Below, in pieces: positions 10,370 to 21,029 of a DNA stretch of 64,000 bases (the first letter of the stretch is position 1; each line of letters begins with the position of its first letter). Under the pieces are notes generated by a model, which was not told the origin of the DNA, searched no databases, and saw nothing but the letters and a program-made list of their open reading frames with translations. The DNA is from Sinonovacula constricta (taxonomy: Eukaryota; Mollusca; Bivalvia; Cardiida; Solecurtidae). The translations under genes and the position numbers were made by a program. Location: positions 49,219,036 to 49,283,035 of the forward strand of contig CM017570.1 of NCBI GenBank assembly GCA_007844125.1, given 5' to 3'.

Positions 10370-10958
10370 GGGTTGTGGCCCCTCTTTTTTCGATTGCACT
10401 CAAGACAGGTCAAGCGGACATTGTCATTGTTGTGGCCTCTGGTGTTGTCCAGCCGGTCCACACTGAACTGCTGTGTGTGTTTTGGGGATGAACCAGAGCA
10501 GCTCAATGTTGTATGCTGCACAGCGGTTGTTTTTGGGCCTCCTTGAGCTGCAGAATGTGGTCGACCTTAAGGTTGAACCCCATGAGTCCCTTGGCTTGGT
10601 CCTTGCGCTAATAGGCCACGAGCTTCCTTTGGATCGCTTTGAGGAGTTGCTGCTCGGTAAGTTGCCTGGCCTCGGAACTCTCTTCCGGAGGACAGACGAC
10701 CCGTTTGAGTTGGTACATGTACTCCACTCTCGACACCGCAAGGTAGGTCAGATTGGCCTACTGGAGAAAATCGTTAATAATCCATACTTTTTTCGGGCTG
10801 AGGATTGTCAGACCTTGGGAGGAGTGAACTGCGATGGAATACCCCAGACGCCAGTCATCTGTCTGTATAGCAGCCTCTGCAGTCTCGACTGAGACTCCCA
10901 CGATGTCATTGAGAACTAGCTCTTCCTTTCGGTCTGTACCCGGAATCGTCACCAATCG
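10359..10958 (-). pseudogene. Superfamily 1 helicase C-terminus fused to an HNH endonuclease domain, truncated
   Basis: On the minus strand the coding sequence enters from the right junction: LVTIPGTDRKEELVLNDIVG, then GYSIAVHSSQGLTI (helicase motif V) and TYLAVSRVEYM (motif VI with its Arg), then ARQLTEQQLLKAIQRKL. A C-terminal nuclease follows: KVDHILQLKEAQK, CAAYNIELLW (one zinc Cys replaced by Tyr), FSVDRLDNTRGHNNDNVRL and CLECNRK. Frameshifts interrupt the chain at several points. The N-terminal ATPase half (Walker A and B) is missing because the gene is cut at about 10958, where host repeat begins; the first residues of the ORF upstream of that (MHEKIASW) are host sequence. The helicase-HNH fusion would act in replication or recombination of the element. 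Confidence 0.7.
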
Positions 10959-11285
10959 GAACCATGACGCTATCTTCTCGTGCACTTTGTAACATGATAT
11001 CGGATTTATCGGCTGTCGAGCTCATTTGTCATCATGCGGACCATATAAATAATGATCGAATGTGTGAATAAGTTCAGTGCATCAAAAATACTGTCTTCAG
11101 TTTATAACATGTTCTGTGGCTTACATATGTGTAAAAGTTATTTTGCCGTTTTTAATTGTTTCGAAATAACACTGCATCCATTGTCCACAATTTCTGCTAG
11201 TAACATGTTGCTGACATGCTTCTGTCTCTAGAGACAATGTAGTCTGCACCTGAGTATTTACTTTGTTGTGGGGTAGCAGCGGCGG
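10958..11285 (+). repeat. Host T2 downstream segment resuming after Polinton-1
   Basis: The sequence catgacgctatcttctcg at about 10962 matches 16.91 kb and 48.41 kb, and ggaccatata with its surroundings follows in all three. The stretch from about 11110 (gtgtaaaagttattttgccg) matches 49.91 kb and 21.33 kb. No coding frame is evident. Confidence 0.6.
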
Positions 11286-11289
11286 TTGT

Positions 11290-12720
11290 GGCTGAATGAG
11301 TCAATGCGGGAGCTGCATCTTCTGTCGCACTTGCTGCCAGTGTGGATCGTGGTGTATACTATTGGGGAGCCGTGGTAGGATTTGTTATCTCCTCTTTACG
11401 GCTCTTCCATTCCTCGAGCTGGATCTCTCTCTTTTCTTCATCCTGCTTGACACTGGATTTGACATTTGCACGCAAGCTAGAGCAGTGGGAGGTTGCTGTT
11501 TCGAGATATGCTGGGTTGATGCTGCATGACTTCAGATCCCTCTTGCAGACATCCCTGTAGCGTAGGACGGGTAGTCCGGTGGCCATGTTCTGGTGATGAG
11601 GTCGAATAGAGGATGTCCTTTGGGATGCGACCATCGTCCATCCGGCATACGTGTCCGATCCAACACATGCGTTTCTGGGACAGGCTTGATACGACGGCCT
11701 GGGCCAAAACATCTGCGTTGGAGACGCGATCCTGCCAGCTGAAGACGATGAGTCGTCGAAGTTCAACGAATGGAAGGCGTTCAGTTTTCGTTCTTGGTGC
11801 GTGTACATGGTCCTAATCTCACTGCCGCACAAAAAGGCTGCACCTTTATCTTTGTGTTGAGGGTCAGCATGGGTTTGTCCCGTACACGCTTTGCTAGGTG
11901 GACCATGGCAGTTGTTGCTTTACCTAGCCTCACGTTAAGTTCAGCATCCACGGATAGGTTGCTTGAGATAGTGGAGCCGAGGTATATGAACTTGTCCACC
12001 ACCTCAAGGCTGTGATCGTCGATGGTAATTGTGGGAGTGGTGGTGGCATCCTGACCTATGACGTTGAGATTAATGGTGAAGCCAAATTCGGAGCATGCCT
12101 TTGCGAAGAGAGTGATGGGTCGCTGAAGGGCGGCTTCCGTGTGAGCAGTGAGGGCGGTGTCATCATCAAAGAGCATCACACGGATTCGGACCTTGCGCAC
12201 CTAGATCTTTGCTCTGAGGCGGGCAAGGTTGAATCGGTTCCCCTCGCTCCGTGTGTGGAGACAGGTGCCATTTTCGGACTCAATGAATGCGTATCGCAGG
12301 AGCAGGGAGAAGGAATATTCCGAAAAGTGTCGGGGCCAGGACCCTTGTTTCGCTCCGCTCTTGATTGGAAAGGGGTCCGATGACGCTCGGTCGTAGAGTG
12401 GCAGTCGCTGCGAGAGCCCTTGTTCTTATAGAGAGTGACAATTTTCGCATCTGGCATGTAATGTGGTATCGTTCGCTCTTCCCATCACTGTAGCAAAAGC
12501 TTATGAAGATGGAAGGAGGATCTTTCTGTCTTTTACAACATCATTGGGATTTCGTCACTGTTTGGTGCTTTGCCGCGGGACAGCGTCAATTGCCTTTCTG
12601 AGCTCCTCGATGATGGGTGGCTCTTTCCTCTATATTTCCTCTGGTCCACCAGTCCTGAAGTCGTTTTCGGAAAGTGACTTTTCCATTGTGTCACAACAGG
12701 TAACCAATTTTGGGAATAAT
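11290..12720 (-). pseudogene. Non-LTR retrotransposon reverse transcriptase remnant
   Basis: The minus strand carries the second half of a LINE reverse transcriptase in several frames. In coding order: LTLSRGKAPNSDEIP (about 12600-12560), MPDAKIVTLYKNKGSRSDC (start about 12457), then MLFDDDTALTAHTEAALQR with the catalytic F-DD motif (about 12170), FGFTINLNVIGQDA, VVDKFIYLGSTISSNLSVDA and KATTAMVHLAKRV, and at the C-terminus MCWIGHVCRMDDGRIPKDIL and LRYRDVCKRDLKS. The segment between the first block and the catalytic motif is rearranged or deleted, and the endonuclease half is absent. The host T1 repeat starts at about 12723, marking its right edge. Confidence 0.75.
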
Positions 12721-12722
12721 GC

Positions 12723-14000
12723 TTTGGAAGTTCACTTTTTTCAAGGTATATCATAACATATTATAGTATAGCATAACATATAAGTGAAGGCATGCGTCGC
12801 GTGTATAACTGCAAAAACGCATTAATGTACGTAACACAATTAATATATTATCGTTACTTTTTAATCATTTTTAGTAAGGTTTTTATGTGTGTAAATTACA
12901 GAAAGAAACACATTTAACTATTTTTTTTAATAATTGTCTTTATATATAAGTTTCTACATCCACTTTATCAATGTAATCTGTCTTAAAACATCTGCTATAT
13001 TGCTTGTAAAATATGCCTCGACTTATATCACTTATTGCATTGAAACAATGATATACAATTTTAATCGGTGTCTGCTTGTAACTTTGTTTTATCTGCAAGA
13101 AGTATATGAATGCTTGTACCATAATTAAATAACTAAATAAAGAGCGCACATCGTATGTTGCCATGTGTATGTGAATATTTCTGTATTTTAAAGGACACTT
13201 AACAAGAGCCGTTAATGGGTTTAATAAAAATTAGCGGATATCTATAAAACCTGAAATCAACAGACTGAATTAAAATAAATAAATATGTAGAATATAAGAA
13301 TGTGAAGAGTATCATGGATATAAGATTTAGTTTCGATGGATGGAGTGGTCAGTTGAATGCATCAAGATCAATATATCAAGATATATAAGACTCAAAATCA
13401 AACTATCATACAGAAACTGCATTCGACTAAATACAACTAATTAGCATGTTCTGGGATTGCACATGATGTTCAGCTCGATGATTATTATCGCCCTGTGTTT
13501 TGTGGTTTTAAGACACCACAACAACTTTTTAATTATAGTAATGAAATAACTTTGTTCCCTTTTGCATTGATCTGTAAAGAAAGCAAACACTTTTGCTTGT
13601 CTATATATATATATATAAGCTACAAAACTCTACACAATTATTGGCATTATTTTTTTTGGTTGGAAATATTAAACCTGCGTGTCAAAATTTACAAAGATGG
13701 ATGCACTATTATCGGAGAATTTGGCGGACTTTAAACAGTGTAGATCAGTATCGCTCTCAGAAAACGTATATTCTTTTACTGTATTGGTTCAATAAAGATA
13801 ATTCAAAGATATTTTGATACGTAAATACACGTAACAGTTTCAAACGCATACAAGCTGTAGAGTCTCACCTAAGTCGCATACATGCGTACAGATATGCTTT
13901 GTAATGATCTCCATCTAGGTTCATAATGCTTTTATATACAAACCACTTTTAATTACGATGCCATACATGTAATGCATAGTCCACAAAAAACATCTAACGG
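12723..14000 (+). repeat. T1-type array unit without a recognisable microexon
   Basis: From gctttggaagttcac (about 12720) the sequence follows the start of the other T1 units (28.77, 36.07 kb), including the gcgtgtataa segment and, near 13560-13800, the Gly-like AT stretch and tctttaactgtattggttc-like text seen at 32.55, 37.25 and 53.19 kb. The block ending in catacatgtaatgca (about 13965) is conserved, but the pyrimidine tract, acceptor and donor that follow in other units are not found here. The microexon was lost or never present. Confidence 0.6.
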
Positions 14001-16480
14001 CTAGAGAACAATGAAATAGTAATAATGTGTTTGGGTTGTCATGCTTTCAAGAGGATTGTATATATCGATTTGCAATAATGATAAGGTCAAAGTGATTTGA
14101 GCGATTACTTCTTAAGAAAAGGACAACGTATATAGATATTATATATCGGGACCTAATAATCGTTTTATGGTTCAGCAATCAGTTTGCCATATTTCTCGTC
14201 AGAAACATATAGTATGTTTACGTTCTAAGTACTGTCAACACATGCTGACACAGAGACGGCAAGCTGTTTCATTATCCTTATTTCTGATCAATTTTAAGCA
14301 GTGGTGTACTTATTTGCAAATGTGCACGAAACTATACTGTTGCGTATAAAACCAGGGCTTTTCGTTTATGGAACCGACGCACTGTCGCTATTATGAGTCT
14401 TTTGTGCACTTTATTCTCAGAACATAGAACGCATATACATTGTTGCCAATGTTCATATGGATGTGCAAAGTAAAAGTATACATTAATACATATCCTTATT
14501 TATTCGTTCTCTTTTCGTACTTCATTCAAAATTAAAGTACTGTACAAAGTGATATTTCATTGAAACAGTACTATTGTGGACACAAACGTCCTCCTATTAT
14601 GGGTAAAGTTAGACCCTACATACCTGTCGTGGTAGAGCCATCAGAGTATCGCGGATCAGCTACTATATCTCCCTTCTTGAACATTCTCGCCCGGACCGAG
14701 ACTTGAGTCTAGTCGTTATTAAATGACCATGACATCACGATCTTTATAACACATATTGTCCACAGACGTAAAAGTTTGACTTCTTAAAAACAGCAAATAC
14801 ACTGGTTCCGGTGTACATGATATTTATTCGCGCAAATTTACATTGTTACCTCATATTAGATTTATTTACCATAACATGTATCTGTTATTTATTTACAAAA
14901 CAAGTGTCCGGAAGATTAGTTATACGTTGTTTTTATTGTCTTAGTACTGTCGTTCACCTTTTAGGGGTTTTAATTTAAATTATGTTTCCTAACAAAAACG
15001 TCCTATGAATTGTGGAGTATTAAATTAAGAAAGGAAACAATATACAGGTTAAAGGTGAAGTAAACTCATGTTAATTGTTAATATGTCCGTGCGATCGGAT
15101 TGAGTGTAACTATGCAGTTTATTATGACCTCGGTATGAAGAAATCATCTTCACAATACATAGATAGTAATCTTAAAACCTTTTGAACTTTTATTCAGGAA
15201 ATACCTGCATAGATAATTGCCGACTTAATAAATCATTTTGAGTGCACCCATTTAAAGAGATTTTTAGAAAAGATGACATGCAGATTATTTTGCAATGATG
15301 TCTATATTCTCTTGATATTCAAACAAAAATGTCATTAGTATGATGTGTTCTAACTTATTGTTCTTGGTCCATATTTTACATATTTTACATAGTATTTTGA
15401 ATGGAGAAATGTCAATAATTTAGAGGATCACTATGGATGTTTTGCAATGGAAATATAAACATATCCATAACATGATGCTTAGAGCAAGTTTATTTAGATC
15501 TGTTCTCAAACGTACCTGATTGAATCTAGCTTATACGTATGTAGTATGCCTCGCCTTAGTTAAGTACATGGCGTTATACGCCCGTCCGTCTCACGTTGTC
15601 AGTTTATTTTTTATTTAAGGTGACATTTTTCTGTAGTGGATCTTTGCAATTCTTATAGCGTGATAAAATAACGTACAATAAAGGGTACAGTCGGTGTTAA
15701 ATTAAAAGTCAAAACACATCTACGATTTTAATGTTTCGTCTTCAATCTAAAACATTTAAGAATAAGTTTGCCATTTCGCAATCAGTTTTATCAACTTAAA
15801 TTTATGAAACCTCACACAACTATGAATTAACAGGTGGTTTTGAGGGCACTCGCTGACACCTTTAAAGGGCAATTATCAAGTGGGCAAATCAAAATCAAAT
15901 GTTTCATGTGGTACATGCACGATTCATAGATACAATAAATATGGCAGTAGCGCATGCATTTTAAAGATTACTGATCCTTGCAGAAAGTGGAATAGAGCAC
16001 AAGTATATACAATATTATAATGATAATTATATATGTATGTATTTGTGTACCTATTTATGCATATATAGTGTATCAATACATATCTGGAATTGTTGTTAAT
16101 TGTTTGTTGTATAATATGATCAGTTGTATTTTGTAATGGACCTTCTTGTTCCAGTACGACGTCTGATGCCATCTTAAAGAGATGCCAAAATTCTTATTAA
16201 TTGTTTAACTCATTGTTTTGCTCGGCGATATAGTTAAAAAGAAATATCACCAAGTATTTTGTCACAAAGGATACATCCAATTAGGAGTATAGGAAAAATA
16301 ACACATTTCCCTGTTTGTGCTACTTTCTCCACGTAATGGGCTGTGTCCTTTCTCAAAATATTTTAACAGGTACAGTTCCTTAACTTTTTCGCTTCATAGT
16401 ACCGTAACACGTTATTTAAACCCGGCATGCATAGTTTGTGTTTTTGTCACCTTCTACTAGCCTGAAACGGCGTTACGCAA
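14000..16480. other. AT-rich stretch with no recognised gene
   Basis: About 2.5 kb of AT-rich sequence. Open frames are short and show no conserved motif. I see no tRNA, splice-site pair with conserved flanks, or element terminus. It may be intron of the array gene. Confidence 0.5.
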
Positions 16481-17450
16481 CATTTTAAAAATATACCATG
16501 ATAAGAAATGTTAATTTTCAAGGTCGGTTGTAGTTTGGCAAATATATTTGCGCAATTCTGGTGACAATCGACCAAACTTATTACAGTTTTGTCTTCTCAT
16601 CTATAATGTGTGTAACTCATTTAATCATGCTATTTTTTATCGTTTCGTTAATTATTGCTGTTGATGCTTTACTATACAGCGAACTTCAACATTTTATTTC
16701 AATTGAGAACCTCCATCCTCTAACGACTACTTGTTCACGACTGACAATATATCATTTGTGTTAGTTAAAATAATAAATTCACTTTGAATAATATTAAAGG
16801 AAAACAAATAGACTACACAACTTTATATATCAGACAACACAGACTGCGAGAGACATTTACAGCAACCTTTCTCAACGCGTTGATATATAACACCACAAAC
16901 CATGACGATATCTTCTCGCGCACTTCATAACGTGACATCAAAGTTATGAGGGTCCGATTTTCGTACCGCGGACCATATATGAAAAATCATTGATGCGAAG
17001 CATCAATGGCGATGCAAAAACTGGAACATGTACATATGTTAAAGCAATATGGGATCAAATAAGAAGACATGATAGGAAATCCTGAGACCATAGATAAGCT
17101 TAAAAATATAAAGAAAATCCCCACATAATGTAATAGGTTTATCAAGATGTTACATATGTGGAAGAAAAGAAAATTGGCAAAATTATTTAAATTAACTATA
17201 GTTTTTTTTACAGTTTTGTCAGTTATTCCTATTTATCTTTTACTTTGCAGCGAACTTGAACATTTTATGAGAATTGAGGACGTCCATCCTATATAGACCA
17301 GTTGTTCGCGCCTGACGTCAACAATATATATTTGTGTTCAATCAACTAAAGAGTGCACATTGAACAATCATAAAGAAGGAAATGTTAGTGCTTCACAATT
17401 TTATAGAATACAGCAACCTTTCTCTACGCGTTGATATATAATATTATACA
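16480..17450 (+). repeat. Diverged repeat shared with 20.43 and 47.93 kb
   Basis: The text around ttcaaggtcggttgtag (about 16517), then cgaacttcaacattttat and ctgacaatatat, recurs near 20450-20700 and 47960-48200 in the same order, and a second partial copy follows at about 17200-17400 inside this block. At about 16905 it contains catgacgatatcttctcg, shared with 10.96 and 48.41 kb. It is non-coding, part of the T2 neighbourhood. Confidence 0.6.
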
Positions 17451-18540
17451 GATTCTGCTTATAACAATAGAGTGGGTTTACGCTATATGTGACCTTTTAA
17501 CATACATTCAAAATCAACAGGCCTGCACTGACAATGAGTTTAGGTAAACGTGAAGCCACATTTGTCATTTCCATGTCGCTAGTCCTGTCTGAAACACTTT
17601 ACCAACTATGAGTCTTTTCTTCCTCCTCATTTGATATATCTTTATGAAAGGTTACAGACATTCATCTGTAGACGAGACCGCATTTAAACACGTTAACTCG
17701 TAAAGAGACATGGTAAATATCGTCGTCGTAAACTGTTTTGTTTTGTGTTATTTCTGACCGACACATTATCGACGATCGACGTTTCTTGTCGTTTACTAAC
17801 AAATATATCTGAAGTCCTTTCGCAGCGAGGTAACACAATATAGGATATGATTGTTGTTTCTCTTCTTTATCAACGTATCGGAATGACACATTTCACAATC
17901 ATAGATAATCACAGTACTTTAAACATACAAAATTGCAATTTGAAAGAGGAAAATCAAGGTCACATCACAAAATCAAATGAAACACGCGGTACATGTAAGG
18001 TTCGTAAAATCAGTCAATACGAGAGTATCCCATTGATTTTCAAGAATACTGATACATTGAGAGATTTACATTTTCCTGTAAAATCATGGTGTTGTAGAGG
18101 TCAGGCCAAGAAAGAGTATCAATGTCAAATTATCAACGATTCAAATTGATACTATTGTCAAGAAAGAGCATTCGGCAAATGGCAAATATTCAGATTGTTC
18201 TTTTGTCTCTTACAAAGTGCTGTTCAGCTCAATGTTTAAGTTATATGGACCTTTGTTCAAGTGCTTTATGACACCAATATTATATTTATAACGTATACGG
18301 GTAAATGGAACTTAGCAGTGTGTCTGAATTCTAGTATATATTTTAAACACGGACGACGTAGTAAGCGTTATAGAGAGTGCAATACATTCAATATTGACAT
18401 CGACAGTTTATATTTATATTTTACATTTCAAGTTGACATAAATCCCTTTGAACGACAGGCAATTTATATTCTTTCGTTGTCGCTTAGAAAAGGGTGTTAA
18501 ACGTACATACAATTTATTCATCGACTTTATATAAAATACT
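17450..18540 (+). repeat. T2-type array unit a (with a decayed microexon)
   Basis: The block with acatggtaaatatcgtcgtc (about 17708) through gctgttcagctcaatg (18219) and the following 250 bp parallels units at 21.63-22.34, 43.44-44.17, 47.0-47.7 and 56.5-57.2 kb. Unlike copies A-D it has no polymerase insertion and retains the exon position at 18432-18458. Confidence 0.65.
18432..18458 (+). CDS. Decayed candidate microexon T2-a, 27 nt, peptide VDINPFERQ
   Basis: It aligns by position with the clean 27-nt microexon at 47669-47695: both follow a pyrimidine/AT tract ending atttca and are followed by sequence containing ctttcgttgtc. The frame is open in phase 0 and the length is the same multiple of three. 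The acceptor dinucleotide immediately upstream reads AA instead of AG (an AG one base later would give 26 nt) and the donor is GC rather than GT, so it may no longer be spliced, or may be spliced inefficiently. Confidence 0.4.
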
Positions 18541-18550
18541 TTATAAAATC

Positions 18551-18745
18551 GACATACTGTCATATTCTTAAAACATTATCGTGGACAATCAATATTAATT
18601 AGATCTCAAGAAGGGAGATTTATTCGTATGCCATAATTGGGATAAAATATAACTAACCAAAAATGCTGTCACATGAAAAGAGTTATGGCATTCAATAAAA
18701 GACCGAAACACTTGCAAATATCAAATGACGTATTATGAAAAGCTA
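18551..18745 (+). repeat. Recent duplicate of 20788-20975
   Basis: About 190 bp (catactgtcatattcttaa onward through cttgcaaatatcaaatgacg) is almost identical to 20788-20975, differing by a few substitutions and a 7-base indel (attcgta). This is much closer than the surrounding array units, so it is a young local copy or a gene-conversion tract. Confidence 0.8.
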
Positions 18746-19109
18746 GTTTTAAGCACATTCTAAGAAGGATATAACTATTTAGTAAATCTGGGGTCAGGAA
18801 CTGGTCACTAAAGTAATAATTGTTTTGAACATACTTTGTTTATTGCAAAACGTTCGCGCCAGTAAAAAGAATATGGAAGGACTAAAATATCATGTCGGGT
18901 CATGGGTTTAAACGCAGAACCCTCGGACACCGTGTCCATAACTTCAACCCTAAACAAGAATGCTACAAGCGTGTTATAAATGCTGTCTTCGTGTGTTGGA
19001 GGCTTATTGATAATCATCCAAATTAAATAAGATCTATTTGAAAAGTTTATATGTGTATTTAACTGTGTGTATGCATGCAAATTGTACGATTAAATGTGCC
19101 ATTTACAAA

Positions 19110-20190
19110 TTTATTTTATTCATTGCTGTCTTTTGCAATAACACGGTGGTTTATTTATTGCATCTTTAGTCGTTTTTTTCATTACTTTACGGACTTAGGT
19201 CACGTTTTAAACGGGTCGTTTTGTAAATATGTTGTTGGTTTGTAATGGATGCCTGATTTAGGTCTAGGTTCATAATGCTTGCATATACAAACCGCGTTTC
19301 ATTACGATGCCATACATGTAGTGCATGTAACGGTTACAGTTGATAATCAGAATAATATGTTGTGCATTTTATATACCTTTCAGGGCGGAGAAGATAACGT
19401 GGCAAGTAATTATTACCATACCATAATGTCTCGGTAAATAAGTAGATACTTAATTACCTTTTCAAGCATTCTACTTCATCTGGTCCCCCCTTTTTTGGAC
19501 TTTGGTAAATCGATCATGATGAGATCACTTGAATGCAAAATTGAAATGATTGCTTACAGTCATGAATTATTCATTTAGAATATTCATTTATATATAGCAC
19601 TAAATATCTGCTACATGTTCTAGTTCGTTTATTTAGTTTCCTTTACTTTCAAGATTTTTTTTTGTTTCAATAGAAATTATCATCTCACCCAAATACATTC
19701 TGAACGTTATTCATAACTGAGAACTGGTATTGCACTTTTTGCCCTGTGCATCGTTAAATGTTAATATATGTTGAATTATTCACAGGATTTAGGTCAAGTG
19801 GTAGAATTTGAAATATGCTTATATTCTTTTGTGTCCGTGACTGTAAAAACATATACTGCTTGTAACCTATATTTCATATTTTACCATTTGCCACTTTCTA
19901 AATAACAATAACAAGATATACTGTATTCTCAGTCTGTAACTTCAGGGTTTGTGTTTAACGTATGCTTGTGCCATTCAAATTTACTTTGCATCCACTGACG
20001 CAGACCTATGTGCGTGATACAGGGAATTGCTAGCTTAATTAATGGCTTCTTACAGAAAGGTTCATAGGTTAATTTATAGTATTGCCTAGCGACCAGAAAA
20101 ATATCTTTTGATCCCGCCGTTTTTTTATCGTTAGGACATTTAGGCAAGTCAAAATATTTTTGAGCAATATTAAAGGAAACACATCAGCTT
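19110..20190 (+). repeat. T1-type array unit a
   Basis: It matches 29120-30270 over about 1 kb: cattgctgtcttttgcaata, gtcacgttttaaacgg, tctaggttcataatgcttg, the microexon region, and downstream atagaaattatcatctcac, ggtattgcactttttgccc and tgtaacttcagggtttgtg. T1-a and T1-b form the closest pair within the family. No coding frame apart from the microexon. Confidence 0.75.
19384..19401 (+). CDS. Candidate microexon T1-a, 18 nt, peptide GGEDNV
   Basis: Between ttttatatacctttcag and gcaagtaattattacc. The flanks match those of five other units position by position. The donor is GC-AG type (gcaagt where others have gtaagt or gtaggt), which can be spliced but less efficiently. Phase 0 is open; the +2 offset has a stop. 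Confidence 0.65.
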
Positions 20191-20429
20191 TCTGGTAACT
20201 GTTTGCGTTAAATAGCAAATATCAAATGGCGTATTATAAAAATCAAGTTTTAAATATTTTCCAAAAAGGATACAGTTACTTAGTACATTTGCGGTCCGGA
20301 ACTGGTCAATAAAGTAATCATTATTTTAAAAATATTGTTTTTTTTTGCAAAAAAAAAATCGTGCTAATAAAGAATTTGGAAGAACTAAAATCTCATGTCG
20401 GGTCTTGAGTTTGAACCCATAACAAAATC

Positions 20430-20760
20430 TTAATAAGAAATGTTTTTTTTCAAGGTCGGTTGTAGATTGGAAAATACATTTGCGCCATTGTGGCGACAAT
20501 GAACCTAACTTATTTGCATGTTATCATCTCATCTAGCAATCGCGTATCTCATTTAAGTTTATTTTTATCGTTTCGTCAGTTATTCCAATTTATTTTCTAC
20601 CATACAGCGAACTTGAACAATTTATAAGAATTGAGATCGTCCATCCTCTATAGTCCACTTGTTCGCGTCTGACGTCAGCAATATATATTTGTGTTCAATA
20701 AACTAATAAGTGCACATTGAATAATAATACAGAAGGAAATGTTAGTGATACACTATTTTA
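20430..20760 (+). repeat. Copy of the 16.48-kb repeat
   Basis: It contains ttcaaggtcggttgtag, cgaacttgaac and gacgtcagcaatatat in the same order as 16.5-17.4 and 47.95-48.2 kb. It is non-coding and links T1-a to the next T2 unit. Confidence 0.6.
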
Positions 20761-20787
20761 TTTTATTCATTGCTGTCTTTTGCAATA

Positions 20788-20975
20788 CACATACTGTCAT
20801 ATTCTTAAAACATTATCGTGGACAATCAATATTATTTAGATCTCAAGAAGGGAGATTTATGCCATAATTGGGATAAAATATAACTAACCAAAAATGCTGT
20901 CACATGAAAAGAGTTATGGCATTCAATAAAAGACCGAAACACTTGCAAATATCAAATGACGTATTATGAAATGCA
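20788..20975 (+). repeat. Recent duplicate of 18551-18745
   Basis: Near-identical partner of the upstream segment, same orientation, about 2.2 kb away. Confidence 0.8.
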
Positions 20976-21029
20976 AGTTTTATTTTTTTTCCAAGAAGTA
21001 GCAACTATTTAGTACATCTGGGGTCCGGG

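Larger units (their letters stand above)
2598..10958. mobile_element. Polinton-1: decayed Polinton/Maverick-like virus-derived element
   Basis: This visibly GC-richer block interrupts AT-rich host repeat. Host similarity stops at about 2598 on the left (against the 22.1- and 43.9-kb T2 copies) and resumes at about 10958 on the right (against 16.91 and 48.40 kb). Inside are a double-jelly-roll capsid protein, an A32-like packaging ATPase, an rve integrase, a helicase-HNH protein and small membrane proteins, a set diagnostic for Polinton-like elements. Genes run in divergent and convergent blocks with several short overlaps. Most carry frameshifts or stops. The helicase is cut at the right junction and no polymerase lies inside the block, so this is a partial copy. 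I saw no terminal inverted repeats. Confidence 0.85.

Noticed and set aside
10270..10892. Plus-strand frames over the helicase-HNH region
   Set aside because: They are shadows; helicase motifs V and VI and the HNH motifs are on the minus strand.
13900..14100. A possible microexon in the 12.7-14.0 kb T1 unit
   Set aside because: The upstream flank is present but the acceptor tract and the gtaagtaatcatttcc donor flank are absent.
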